A DNA stretch of 64,000 nt from Ampelocalamus luodianensis (lineage: Eukaryota > Streptophyta > Magnoliopsida > Poales > Poaceae): NCBI GenBank assembly GCA_036346255.1, contig CM070628.1:12725840-12789839 (forward strand), written 5' to 3'. Below the pieces are notes generated by a model, which was not told the DNA's origin, ran no database searches, and saw only the letters and a list, made by a program, of their open reading frames with translations. Positions 25,701-35,896 of the stretch are shown piece after piece. The position numbers and the translations under genes are program-made. Numbering within the stretch: the first letter of the stretch is position 1; each line of letters starts with the position of its first letter.

Positions 25701-25800
25701 AGCAAGGTCATTCGTTTTGCAAGGTTCAGTGGAGCAACCACTGTAGGAGAAGCAACGTGGGAACGTGAAGAAGAGCTCAAAGCCGAGTTCCCTAGCCTTT
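22800..25800 (+). pseudogene. pol of Tekay-like copy 1 (PR-RT-RH-IN-chromodomain), broken
   Basis: Protease end: DVILGMDWLSKHVVSLDC (near 22855). Reverse transcriptase: VFSKIDLRSGYHRLKIYPR (23.37 kb) and VVFIDDI (23.56 kb). RNase H end: DYNLGIHYHPGKANVVADAL (24.25-24.32 kb). Integrase: NKFWWPNLK, EWKWEEIGMDFITGLPKTQS, IVDRLTKVAHF (24.66-24.9 kb). The end (25.58-25.8 kb) has KKCLRVPEE, EDLTYK and EATWEREEEL-like pieces in different frames, matching the chromodomain-containing C-terminus. The product would copy and integrate the element. No continuous frame exists as read. Confidence 0.82.
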
Positions 25801-25833
25801 TCTCTAGCTAGCCTGAATCTCGGGGTCGAGATT

Positions 25834-25854
25834 CCTTTAAGGGGGGGGGAGGTT
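25834..25854 (+). other. Polypurine tract of Tekay-like copy 1
   Basis: A purine run with nine consecutive G (25841-25849) lies directly before the 3' LTR, where plus-strand priming takes place. Confidence 0.75.
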
Positions 25855-28800
25855 TGTAACATCCCAATTTCCAGAGTTTAAAAATCTTTTAAATAGTTAG
25901 TAGGGAAAAATTCACCATTTGGATTTATTTGAATTTAATTCAAAAGCTTAATATTGGACTTTATAATAAAAAAACATTTAATGTGAATAATCCCAACATG
26001 AACAATAGCCAAAACTATTTTATTTGGGTTCTGTGCTCAGATATATATTTTCTAGATTTTTCTAGAATTTTTCTGAGTTCATTTGCTAATTTTTATTGCC
26101 TATTTGAATTTCTGGTATTCTCTAAATTAGAAAAACTAATTAAAATCTCGGAAATCTCTTTGGGCCGAATCTCTCCGGCCCAACTCCTATTCCAGCCGCC
26201 ACCACACTTCAGCCCACGCGCGCAAGAGCCGCCTTCCACCGGCTGTGGACCCGATCTGTCGGTGTCTCTCTCTCTCTCTCGCGCTCGCCATCCTCCACCG
26301 TTGGATCAAGGATGAACGGCCGATGCGCGTAAGGCAACCGGAGTTGTCCGAATGTTTCTCCGATTGTGGACCGCTCGATTAGATCGGACGGCCGATCTTG
26401 AGTCCGCCAGGATCGCACCGCCGCACACGCCGCATCCTAACCCTAGCCATCGACGTGTGGGCCCGCTTGCCGCGTCGGCTTCGTCTTCATCGCGCTTCTT
26501 CTTCTGCGCCCGAAGTCGAGCCGCCGCCATTGCCGTCTTCTAGAAGCTCAATCCGACAACGGACTTTCCTAACTAAAACCTCGGATTTCTTTGCCAAACT
26601 CTATCTCTAATCTTCCCGCGCCAGATTCGCTTCTCAATCGGGATCAAACGAACTCTATCTCGCTGCTTTCAACCGAGAAATCCTCAATTTAGGATTCTTA
26701 TCCCGCACCCCGACCCTATAAATAGCCCCGAAGCCGCGACGACTCCGCAACCAGCCGCCACCTCATCTCCTTCCGAGCCTTAGCGCCGCGCGGTGGAGTT
26801 CTAGGTTTCGCCGCCGCTCGTTCTTCGCCTTTTTCGCCGTCGGTGCCGCCGGCGTCGTCGCCGAGTGCACCACCGAGATCGATGACGCCGTGGCTACCTT
26901 AGGACCCTTCGCGTCGCCAAAACCTCGCCGAACTCCACCCGACAAAGCCGGCCCTCGCGCCAACCTCGCCGCCGCCATCTTCGAGTGTCTCGCCGCCGTG
27001 AGTGCACCATCGTGTTCGCAATAACACGGGCTTCAACCGTACCATCGGACTCGCCGGAGCGCGCGCCGCCGTCGCCGACGGCGGTCGAGCCGCCGCCGCT
27101 TTGTCGTCATCCACGTCGGCGCCGCCGTCGGCCCGTGCACGCGTGGCGGCCAGTGGCGCCGGATCGGCGCCCACGCAGCGCCACGCGCGCTTCATCGACT
27201 CGAGTCTCGAGGCTCGGTGGACCTAGTCCACCGTGAGCCTAGCCTCCGCATGTGGGTCCCACATGTCGAGATTTCTTTATTATTTCTTTTTCCGAAATTC
27301 CTCCGCCGACGTCACTATGCAATAATCTGATTTTCCTTTAGGAAAATAATTGGAAATTCTTGAAATATCGATTTTCAGCATTTTATGTATTTTCAATCTT
27401 CCAAAGGCCATAACTTTTGCATCCTAACTCCGATTGAGCCCATTCAAATTTCTAAATTTGTCTAAATTGAGATCTACCTAATTATTATTTTTATTTAATT
27501 TTTGGAGTTTGTTTTGCCTCTGTTATTTATTTGTTTTGGTTGTTTTGCTTCGTTTGTGCGTAGACGTCGATACTTGGGGTTTTCGTCGAAGAAGGCTTCA
27601 ACCAAGTTCAAGACCAGTACATAGACCTATTCCAAGGCAAGTCATACCTTTGATCATATTGAATCCTAGTTTCCCAAATTATATTGTGTGGAAGTATTGC
27701 ATTTATTTTAATTATGTATTTAACTGCTTTTGGGCTAGTTATTGATCCAATCTGTTATGTTCACCTTGCCTACTTGTATACCTTAATCCTTTGTCGCCCT
27801 AGATTGGTTTATTATTTAGTTGGTATTAGCATATTGCCAACACGGTTGGTTAGACCGACTAGAATTGCTTAGCCATGCCACGAGTCATCATCGCATGTGA
27901 GTGCAATTATGAAATTTGACTAAGTGATTATGGAACCTGTGATAAAGCAGTATGTCTTTGGTGCTATTACTCGTGATCGCATGTGTTGCACTAAACCAAC
28001 TGGGTGGTAAAGGATTTAGACTGAGGCAAGTGGTGGATCTTGTGTGAACCGTGGCTTTGTGATTGGGATTTATCTCGTGGTTTAGTTAGAAAATCGGAAG
28101 TCTTGCCTTGGTCAATTAAGGACTTAACTTTGTGTGCCATTGAACTGAGCTTTCATTGCACGATCGCATGTCCGTGACAGCCTAACTTAGTAGGTTACGG
28201 AGTTTCAACATTGGGGTTCGTGGATAGGTTAAGCTTTGTGATATGGGACTGTGTGAATAAGAACGCCAATGTTGAGACGGTTGCCGAACTGTTTTGTTAC
28301 GATTAGTGCTAGCTACACTAGTTGTATCGTGTGGGTAAAGTGTACAAACCTCGCAGAGTGTTAATTAATCTATTCGAATAGCCGTGTCCTCGGCCATGGA
28401 CAACGCTGGGGATTTCACATGAGGGTAGTGTTCATAAAATGTGGGATTGGGAGTGTGTGATCTCAATCATATGGTGTGTGAATCAATCGCTTTATTTGTG
28501 TGTCTTTGTGGAAACAATGTTAAATTAATATTGCTTATTTGTTTTAAATTATGCTTTCAATCTATTATTTGTATTCAATTGCAAATGTTGCATTTCGCAA
28601 AATAACTACGAAGCCATTCCTTTGGAATAAACTCGCATCTATATATTGCATTCGTGGTATGATTTGCGAGTACGGTTGTGTACTCACGCTTGTTGTAAAA
28701 CTTGCGCCCAAACCTCTGTATGGAGGAGTCTTCACTGCTTTGAGGAGGAGTTTGTGGAAGAAGGTTGATCGCTAGGTCATCGATCCCACGGTTGTTCGTG

Positions 28801-29052
28801 GTGTGCCGATTGGAGTTGCGTGGTTTATTTTCGCCCGCCGCAAGATTTCCTTAGTGTTAGCTCTGCGTGGCTTAATAAGTTGTAACCCGACCTTAAGGTC
28901 AAAACTCTAAGTTGTTACTCAAACTATTCGCTTATGTTATATTTCGCTTGTGTGGATTGATATTCACCTATGTTACATTGTGTGCACTAGCGTGATCCCG
29001 ACTAGTGCGAGAATACACAGAGGGTCCGTAATTGCATTTTTGGGTCCCGACA
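25855..29052 (+). repeat. 3' LTR of Tekay-like copy 1 (3,198 bp)
   Basis: It matches the 5' LTR end to end, with TATA box CTATAAATAG at 26716-26725. Many of the differences from the 5' LTR occur at CTG or CAG in the other copy (for example GGCTGGATG against GGCCGATG). Confidence 0.88.
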
Positions 29053-29057
29053 CGAGG
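29053..29057. repeat. TSD CGAGG, right side of Tekay-like element 1
   Basis: CGAGG follows the LTR end CCCGACA and matches 16947-16951. Confidence 0.85.
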
Positions 29058-30248
29058 TGAAGGTGAAGATTCTCAAACAATCTTCTTCCCTCATGACCTC
29101 TTTGGTAAGCGCCAAGTGGTCCTTGTGTTAGTTGACCCTCAACACGACCACGCCGCTTCGCCAGGAAGAATGCCGAGATGAAGTCATGGTCCGACTCGTG
29201 GTTGCCTTCGCCTCGATATGCTTCCGCGCGCCGCATGGTCCTGCTGGATAATCTCCGATACTTGACCTACAAGTCGTGCAAAACTGGAGTTTCGCCAAAA
29301 CAGGTCGAAGTATTTAACATATTTCTAACTCGCCGCAGTTCTCGTATTGTTACCGAAGGTCTTACGGTTTCTACCGTAAAGAGGTGTTTGATGGCACGAA
29401 TTCTCTGTTCTCGATCGGTCTTGCTCGATCTCCCGCATTGGCTAGGTCGATCAGCGACTAACCGATGGACGCCCACGATTCGTGACTCTCGCATTTGGTG
29501 CCCGACCGCCGTATCATCTCCATCATTATGTGGTGGCGAGGCAATGTGTGGAGGACCGTACACGACATCTTGATTTGAATCTCCGATCGCATTGACCTCG
29601 TGTTTCCAACAGCTATCCTCTCGATGAGCTTCCGTCGAATCAATGGAGAGCCTTTCGAGTTTTCACCAAGAGTTTCACGATGGAGAATAATCGGTGATCG
29701 CACTTCCGAGGTCCTTGTAATGGTCTCACTGATGCGTGAATCGCCGATCGTATCTTCGAGCCTTATTATCCACATCCGTTTATCACCGGGGTCTCATCGA
29801 CATCGCACCAAGTGTCGTTGGCTCTCGAATTGCTAGAAGCCGTCGGTGAGTATCTATCAACCATGATCGCATCAAAAGTATATTGACTTCGAGTTGATGA
29901 GTTGGGTTTTTTCACCTTTCTTGCCGGCCACGAGTCCGGCTTGCCGGCCCGGGCTTTACAACCGTCGGAGCGTCTCTTCGAAACACCACCGATCGCAGTG
30001 GGTATCCTCATCCATCCGATCGATTTCGCTTGTTTCTACAACAAAGCAATTCGATGGAAGAGGAGGATGATGAAGAGGCTCCATTTTCCTCCATGGCGCG
30101 CATGCATACGCCCATGTCAAGGTTGGCGAGTCCGCAAAGTCGAACCAATTCTCTTCGCCCCAACTCCCGACATAACCGCATGAGCGACACGAGTGGGAAA
30201 TGGACAAAGAATCGTGAGCAACACCCGCCTTCCAAGATTCCATGCCGC
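29058..30248 (-). pseudogene. Tat gag, N-terminal portion and leader, degraded
   Basis: This is the Tat element sequence between its 5' LTR and the Tekay-like insertion. On the minus strand there are fragments of a charged protein in several frames but no intact gag domain. Position is the main argument. Confidence 0.45.
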
Positions 30249-30249
30249 T

Positions 30250-30266
30250 CCCCACAGACGGCGCAC
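30250..30266 (-). other. Primer binding site of the Tat element
   Basis: On the minus strand the sequence just inside the 5' LTR reads TGCGCCGTCTGTGGGG, close to the TGGCGCCGTCTGTGGGG form common in plant Tat/Athila elements. This fixes 30267-30923 as the 5' LTR and the minus orientation. Confidence 0.65.
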
Positions 30267-30923
30267 CGCCGACGATCAAGTCGCGATCTTACAATAAATG
30301 GAAAAAGAGAGAATGATGTGGGAAATCTTGGGATTACAATGGATCGCTCTTTATTAGTATGAATCGAGATTTTACAAGGTGTATCCGACGTAATGACGGA
30401 TCGCTTTTAGAGTACAAGACAATGCTTCTTTCTTTCTATCTTCTGATGATCTGATCTTTCTGATGATCTGATCCCCCCTTCTTTGATCCGCCCAGGTTCC
30501 ATCTTTAAATAGCCCTCGAAGAGGTGGCAGTTATTTCCGAGAAGGCGCTCGATGCGGCGTTGCTATGCCCGTCGAAGTCAAGTGATGGTTGATACAGAAT
30601 CAACCGTTTGGCGGTTATATGTCTATGAAGCATATAACCGCACGGAGGTTATTTACTAGTGTGTCTTGGATAAGATACGTCGTATGGAATATGCACGTGT
30701 TCCATTCATCATACGGTAGAGAATATACCTTGGAATCGTTCTACCTTCATTTAGTAGTTCTCCGGCCTGAGGCTTGGCTTGGGCCTTCGTCCACTGTGGT
30801 ACCCATTATGTAACCTCCGAATCTCTACGACCAGTGAGGTCGTGCACCTCAAAGGTTACGACCATGAAGACGTATGGTCTTTTATATATTAAAGATAATA
30901 TATAGAGGTTTTAATCCTCGTCA
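30267..30923 (-). repeat. 5' LTR of the Tat element (about 657 bp)
   Basis: It matches 7198-7867 throughout. Differences are mostly at CTG/CAG sites, which appear as TCG, CCG or CG here. The outer boundary CCTCGTCA is followed by GGGCC. Confidence 0.82.
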
Positions 30924-30928
30924 GGGCC
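30924..30928. repeat. TSD GGGCC, right side of the Tat element
   Basis: It matches 7193-7197; the MULE end sequence resumes immediately after it (CAAGTCGCCCAACCGTATGG). Confidence 0.8.
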
Positions 30929-31078
30929 CAAGTCGCCCAACCGTATGGCCCGTGCTATTTTTGTATTATAAAAACATGTTGATAGCCCGTGCTTTATGGA
31001 ATGTTAAATATATGTATTTATTTACACAATAAAAAAATGATAGAAATTACTTTATAATTTTGGTTGGATTAAGGAATT

Positions 31079-31435
31079 ATGAAATAGTAAGACAAAAAGC
31101 ACAGATACATGGTACCGAACCCGTAGGATTCTAAAATATGTGAAATTTTGAATTTTTTTCCATATAGCTTCACCCATTACAAATATGCATGGTAACAATG
31201 ATGTTTTTAATATTTTGCAATGCATAACAGCCGGTGCAGGTGTTAACGTCGTCACCCATTATGAAATACTAAGACAAAAAGCACAGATACATGATTCTGA
31301 ACTCGTAGGATTCTAAAATATATGAAATTTTAAAATCTTTTCCATAAAGCTTCACCGATTACAAATATGCATGGTAATGACGATGTTTTTAATATTTTGC
31401 AATGCATAACAACCAGTACAGATGTTAACGTAATA
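31079..31435. repeat. Two tandem copies of a 182-bp unit inside the MULE
   Basis: The unit starting ATGAAATAGTAAGACAAAAA at 31079 repeats from 31261. Shared blocks include AAGCACAGATACATG, GTAGGATTCTAAAATAT and GATGTTTTTAATATTTTGCA. It is AT-rich and noncoding, upstream of the plant-mobile-domain gene. Confidence 0.8.
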
Positions 31436-31540
31436 TAGCCTTTTGTAGGGAAAGGTATGTGTTTACCACTAAGATTTCACGAAATTGTATATGTATTAGC
31501 ACTGTGTTTCAGAATATAATTTAAACGCTCAATAATATTA

Positions 31541-33720
31541 ATGGTTTTAATTTCTAAATTCGCAGTTTTGGCTCACGACCCTGGTGGTTCGGACTGGCAT
31601 TTCGGCTTGTTGGACCGGTTGGTCGATGCGCAACACCGCGCGAGCCGTCGTGTCCCGCCTCCTGGTCGCGGGGACGACGCGACTGACTTGGGGGTGGTTC
31701 ATACGCGGACACCCCGACGGGCTTGGAGACTAGACCCACGCTCGGTAGAGAGGTTTGTCCACGAGCTGTGCCACTTGTTTTGTGTGATATGCCCGCTATG
31801 TACTTACTTCTTTGTGCTTTGCAGGCTGAGTCGTGCCGGCCTTCTACCTCTCGCGTGGATGGTGGAGGCTACCGAAGAGGATGGTGCTCCTGTCGACGAC
31901 GACGGGGAGGTCCAGGCCGGTCCGAAGCAGTCACGACAGTTCCCGTTCGACCGGTCGCTCCTGACAGCCCTAGTGGACCAGTGGCGGCCCGAGACGCACA
32001 CCTTCCACCTCCCATTCGGAGAGATGGCCCTTACTCTGCAGGATGTCACGATGTCGCTTACCGCTTATCGCCGAGTCGCGCATTCCGCCGACGCGCTTGT
32101 GAATCGGTGTGACACCTGTGGCGTGTTTCAGTGGTGTTTTGGGGCGGATGTCGCGCCACCGTACGTTGACTTCTCGATGCGACAGCAGCATGGCCCACCT
32201 CTACGGTGGCTTTCGCAGTTCCAGGTACGTATGATACACATTTTACATGTTTAGAGATACACTATCCTAGCCGTATGACACTGTGTATTCAATTATTCGC
32301 TTGTGTGTAGGTCTGCGGATGGTACCACACCGACCGCCGAAAGTGTGTCGCGCACTCGAGGCGCACTCGCCGTGGCTGTTCGGGCCGGTCATGTTTACGA
32401 GCAGCCACGCGATTCGCCGACGCCACCTCGTGGGCTACGCGAGGGCCATTGCCAACGGCGAGGAGCTGCAGATCAGCTGGGGATCAGCAGTACTTGCCAC
32501 AACGTACCGCGACATGTGCGATGCGTGCTGTAGGACGAGGCCGTCATCTATCTTGACAGGTTGCCCCTCCTGCTGCAGATGTAGTCGTTCGAGCGCTTCT
32601 TTCTCGGACGGCCCATGCTGGTTGACACCAGTTCGTACGGCGCGGACATGTACCATGGGGACGCGGTCGACCGGCCAACCATAGGGTCCCTTTGGTGCCG
32701 TAGACGGGTACGTACTCTCCTACATCTTCGCTACACATGTATTACGGGTCATCCTTTATAACTACTATTCCGGCTTGCAGGCACAGTACGCACACGTGTA
32801 GGTCACACGTGTATATGAGCACTTCGTGGAGTAGCTAGACGGCCTCACCGCTGACGACATGCGCTGGGAGCCGTACTCTGATAAGGAGACAGAGTAGTGT
32901 GCTCCCGTGGGCCTCTCCTCGCTCTGCTTGCGCGATCAGGTGTACTGGCGGACGCAGAGGAAGCTCGTCTTTGACGTCTTCATCGAGGACTACGCGCGCA
33001 CGTGGTGATGCGCCGCTCGCCTCCGCTAAGTTGTTCCAGCTTCGCCGACGAGTGCTCGACTCGACCACGCGTGAGTTGCACACATCACATGCTAGAATAT
33101 GTTTTTGGCAGTTATGCTACGAAGACTTGTGATTGTATTGGTCCGTTTTGCAGGCATAGTAGGAGGGGTGGCACCAGGACGTAGTGGCTGGCGAAGATGG
33201 AGCCGTGGGTCACACAGTGGGCGAATGCCCATGAGGACTTGGTGTAGGAGGATGCCCCATACAACCCCACCTCGTACGATGAGTACCTCCACTGGTACGC
33301 CCCGCGGACACGCACCAGGCTGGTGCATGTTGTCAACCCTCCTCCCGATCGCGTACCGGCCCCGACCGATGTGTACCCTGTACACTTCGCACAGAACTTG
33401 CACGTTGCGGTACGTACTATCGTTGTTTTTTGAAATGTCTGAGTACGGTTACCACGATTATAGGTTCACGCTTCCATTTCTCCTTGCAGACGAACATCAC
33501 CATCGGCATTGCCATCGACGGGCAGTCGATCCTGGACAGGGCTACCATTGGGGCCGAGGTGATGCGCGACGAGCTATTCTAGTTTGTCCGTCGGGCCTAC
33601 AGTCGGCTAGGCGTGCCGTTTCCATGACGTCGTGCAGGACAGTCCCGGAGGTGGCCACGTCGGCACATACTCCGAGGCCGGCATGTCCTACAACCCAGTC
33701 AAGAAGGCGTTCTCAGCCTC
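31541..33720 (+). pseudogene. Plant mobile domain (PMD) protein gene of the MULE, decayed
   Basis: The second exon (31825-32224, CAG|GCTGAG to TTCCAG|GTACGT) encodes LSRAGLLPLAWMVEA and FDRSLLTALVDQWRPETHTF, HLPFGEMALTLQDV, the hallmark start of the aminotransferase-like plant mobile domain. Later exons give VCGWYHTDRRKC, ISWGSAVLATTYRDMCDAC, RPTIGSLWCRRR, MRWEPYSDKE and VGLSSLCLRDQVYWRTQRKL, in the family order. Several TAG codons and frame slips occur. PMD proteins exist as host genes (the MAIN/MAIL group) and as transposon-borne copies; here the MULE context points to the latter. Its molecular role in transposons is unproven. Canonical introns are still recognisable, so decay is moderate. 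Confidence 0.75.
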
Positions 33721-34369
33721 TCGTCACCATCGTGGAAGGCATTTTGCATAGTACAATCGGATATTTCAGAGAAAGGTATGCAAATGAGGCACTTCTTGCA
33801 GCCAACCCACAAACACCGTATTGCTCGAAGATTACAGCAGGTAGCAAGGTGCAAGACCGAGAAGGCTGGCCATACACGCCTTCATTATGGGCAATACAGA
33901 GCATCGTTTCGATGTGCTCCTTCGGGACAGAGCCGGATTTGGGACGGCTCGGTCCCTTGTTACCCACGAGGTATGCCTTGGAGACCATGTGAATGAACCT
34001 AGCTGCACATGCAACAAGCCAAAGCTCCTTCACAAGCCATGCTCTCATGTCCTAGACGCATGTGAGACCATCCACATGGACCCGTCGAACTTCATATCAG
34101 AGTACTTCATGAAGGAGAGGGTGTAGCAGGCGTGGTGCGGCGAGTTAAGATGCTTCAGAGTTGTGGGCAACTTCGCCACATCTGATACTGCACAAAGGAT
34201 TTGGATTCCAGATCTTGACCTGTTGAAAGGGGGGAAGGGCCATCGGTAGAGTTGTCACATTAGGAACGATATGGACGAAGGGGAAGCTCGAGCGGCAGGT
34301 AGACATTGCAGCTGGTGCCACCAAGAAGGCCACACTGTGAGAAGTTGCAAGGCGCCTGCTAACACGTAG
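33721..34369 (+). pseudogene. MuDR-type transposase, C-terminal part only
   Basis: It begins near IVEGILHSTIGYFRERYANE, the region just after the catalytic domain, and continues with a SWIM zinc finger C-T-C(x)n-C-S-H at 34004-34048 (SCTCNKPKLLHKPCSHVLDA), then RRIRNDMDE-like residues and a CCHC knuckle C-SW-C-HQEG-H-TVRS-C at 34307-34348, ending at TAG 34367-34369. The DDE catalytic half is absent and the fragment directly follows PMD sequence, so either an internal deletion joined them or the two were once one fused gene. Frame slips occur before the SWIM motif. MULE transposases cut and join the element ends; this remnant cannot. Confidence 0.8.
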
Positions 34370-34447
34370 GAACACCGGCATGATGTGCAACACCGCTTCT
34401 TCTTGGGTGTGTAGTCGTACTAAGATAAGAACTGGAGCATTTTGTAA

Positions 34448-34547
34448 CTTAATGCACGCGTACAATGCATGTTTATTCAATGAATATCGACGCCTGTAGC
34501 TTAATGCACGCGTACAATACATGTTTGCTCAATGAATATCGACCATT
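34448..34547. repeat. Two tandem copies of a 52-bp unit
   Basis: CTTAATGCACGCGTACAAT starts at 34448 and again at 34500; both copies continue GCATGTTT/ACATGTTT and CAATGAATATCGAC. It lies between the transposase fragment and the minus-strand GRF-like gene and contains no gene. Confidence 0.8.
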
Positions 34548-34692
34548 TAGTTACATGCTTTAGGAGATTAAACACAATTGCGTACAAAACGGGATAGTAT
34601 CGAGGTACAAGCATCTCCGCCCATGCCTAATGGTAGAAAGTGCCTCGCGCTACCCACATGGAGTGTTGCATAGGGGGGCGTTGCAGGCGTGG

Positions 34693-35240
34693 CTAGCCGT
34701 CATTGTAGTGACTCGCACATATGCAGCTAGGGTTTGCGCAGTAGTATGTGGGATCATACGAACTTCCTATGTTCACGACCTCCTTGTTGTCCCTCTTGCG
34801 CTGCATCTGTTGGCGGAGGTCATCGTTTTCCTCGTTGAGATGGTCAACCCGCGCCTCCAACTCAAAGATTCGGTTTCACAATATATCCACGTACATCACA
34901 ACATGCTGTTCATGGGGAGGATCGATCCAGCGGACAAAGTCGTATTTCGCCATCTGCTGCAAAGGAGGGTTAACATGGAGGCTCTATTAGCAGTAACATA
35001 AAGCAAACTATTAGCTAATTGTACCCCAGAGTGTGGGCATCGGAAGAAACGTAGTCCACCATCGAAAGGGCCATCTAGGACCTACACGACAGCGTCCTCC
35101 CTGTGTCCGTATTTCGGCCATACCGGTTGAGCATGCTTGTTCGGCATCAACCGGTAGTTAGGGCCGAAGTCCTCTCTCCTTTCGAGGGGAAGTTTTTGCT
35201 TCGGCGACCCCGGTTGGACTAGTCCCTCGGCGTTTGCCAT
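34693..35240 (-). pseudogene. GRF zinc-finger-like gene of the MULE, minus-strand copy
   Basis: Two exons, 35240-35025 and 34956-34693, join in phase. The first runs from MANAEGLVQPGSPKQKLPLE to GLRFFRCPHSG; the second from QMAKYDFVRWIDPPHEQHV through a coiled-coil-like RIFELEARVDHLNEENDDLR to a stop at 34693-34695. The RFFRCP...DFVRWIDPP pattern is that of GRF-type zinc fingers, small zinc-binding modules often found in plant transposon proteins. Two in-frame stops (a TAG after EDAVV and a TGA after YVDIL) and loss of expected cysteines (Tyr in KYGH and KYDF) show decay. It runs opposite to the PMD and transposase genes. Confidence 0.65.
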
Positions 35241-35351
35241 GGTGTGTTACTGTACCACGGAGAAGGTTCTTCTTTCTACGATGGTGTGTTACATGGTTTG
35301 GAGGGTGGAGTGATCCTACTTTCGGAGCGTGGGGCGTGTTAATAAAGCGGG

Positions 35352-35821
35352 GCAACTTCACACAGTGACAAGACCAGACGGAGCAGCTTTACGCAGTGAG
35401 AAGACCAGACGGGCTAGCTTTACACGGTGACAAGACCAGATGGGGCAGCTTTGCGCAGTGACAAGACCAGACAGGGCAGCTTTACGCAGTGACAAGACTA
35501 GACGGAGCAGCTTTACGCAGTGACAAGACCAGATGGGGCAGCTTTGCGCAGTGACAAGACCTAACGGTGCAGCTTTGCGCAGTTATAAGACCACACGAGG
35601 CAGCTTTGCGCAGTGACAAGACCAGATAGGATAGCTTTGCGCAGTGAAAAGACCTGATGGGGCAGCTTTGCGCAGTTACAAGACCAGATGGGGCAGCTTT
35701 ACACAGTGATAAGATTTGACGGGGCAACTTTGCGCAGTTACAAGACCAGACGGGGCAGCTTCGTGCAGTGTCAAGACCAGACGGGGTAGCCTTACGCAGT
35801 GATAAGACCAGACGGGGCAAG
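35352..35821. repeat. Minisatellite, 31-bp unit, about 15 copies
   Basis: The unit is close to GCAGCTTTRCGCAGTGACAA followed by GACCAGAYGGG, repeated with 80-95 percent identity. Because 31 is not a multiple of three, the reverse strand shows a 31-residue repeating peptide in every frame; this is an artefact of the period. It ends just before a TATA box and start codon of the plus-strand GRF gene. Confidence 0.9.
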
Positions 35822-35839
35822 GAAAAGGAATGGCTCTCA

Positions 35840-35848
35840 CTATAAATA
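35840..35848 (+). promoter_or_regulatory. TATA box of the plus-strand GRF gene
   Basis: CTATAAATA lies about 50 bases before the ATG that was split by the second Tekay-like element (ATGGA at 35892). Spacing and sequence suit a core promoter. Confidence 0.5.
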
Positions 35849-35891
35849 CAATGGTGCTCGGCCAGGAACTCCACAACACTACCTACATAAG

Positions 35892-35896
35892 ATGGA
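35892..35896. repeat. TSD ATGGA, left side of Tekay-like element 2
   Basis: ATGGA here and at 46603-46607 flanks the element. It is the first five bases of the GRF coding sequence, so the start codon exists on both sides. Confidence 0.85.

Larger units (their letters stand above)
16952..29052 (+). mobile_element. Tekay-like Ty3/gypsy chromovirus, copy 1 (12.1 kb)
   Basis: It is bounded by 3.2-kb LTRs and a CGAGG duplication. Inside are a tRNA-Met-type primer site, an extra ORF before gag, gag with a zinc knuckle, protease, reverse transcriptase, RNase H, integrase, a C-terminal chromodomain-like segment and a polypurine tract. Long LTRs and the FSKIDLRSGYHR and CLRVPEE signatures fit the Tekay/Del lineage. 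Pol is interrupted by stops and frameshifts as read. It is nested inside the Tat element and so is younger than it. Confidence 0.88.
7198..30923 (-). mobile_element. Tat-type Ty3/gypsy retrotransposon, itself interrupted
   Basis: LTRs at 7198-7867 and 30267-30923 are flanked by GGGCC. Coding order on the minus strand is gag, protease, reverse transcriptase, RNase H, integrase, and then an antisense open frame before the 3' LTR, a layout known from the Tat group (for example Retrosat2/RIRE2- and Grande-like elements). A Tekay-like element (16952-29052) interrupts the gag region with its own CGAGG duplication. Without it the element is about 11.6 kb. Frames are broken in many places. Confidence 0.85.

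Noticed and set aside
34630..35001. Plus-strand 123-codon open frame
   Set aside because: The minus strand of the same DNA encodes a spliced GRF-type protein with clear motifs; the plus-strand frame is its shadow.
35352..35821. CRISPR-like array of 31-bp repeats
   Set aside because: Units abut without spacers, vary in sequence and lie in a plant transposon; it is a minisatellite.
35482..35879. Repetitive Cys/Leu/Ser-rich peptide on the minus strand that looked like a secreted repeat protein
   Set aside because: It is a by-product of the 31-bp minisatellite; every frame gives the same peptide.
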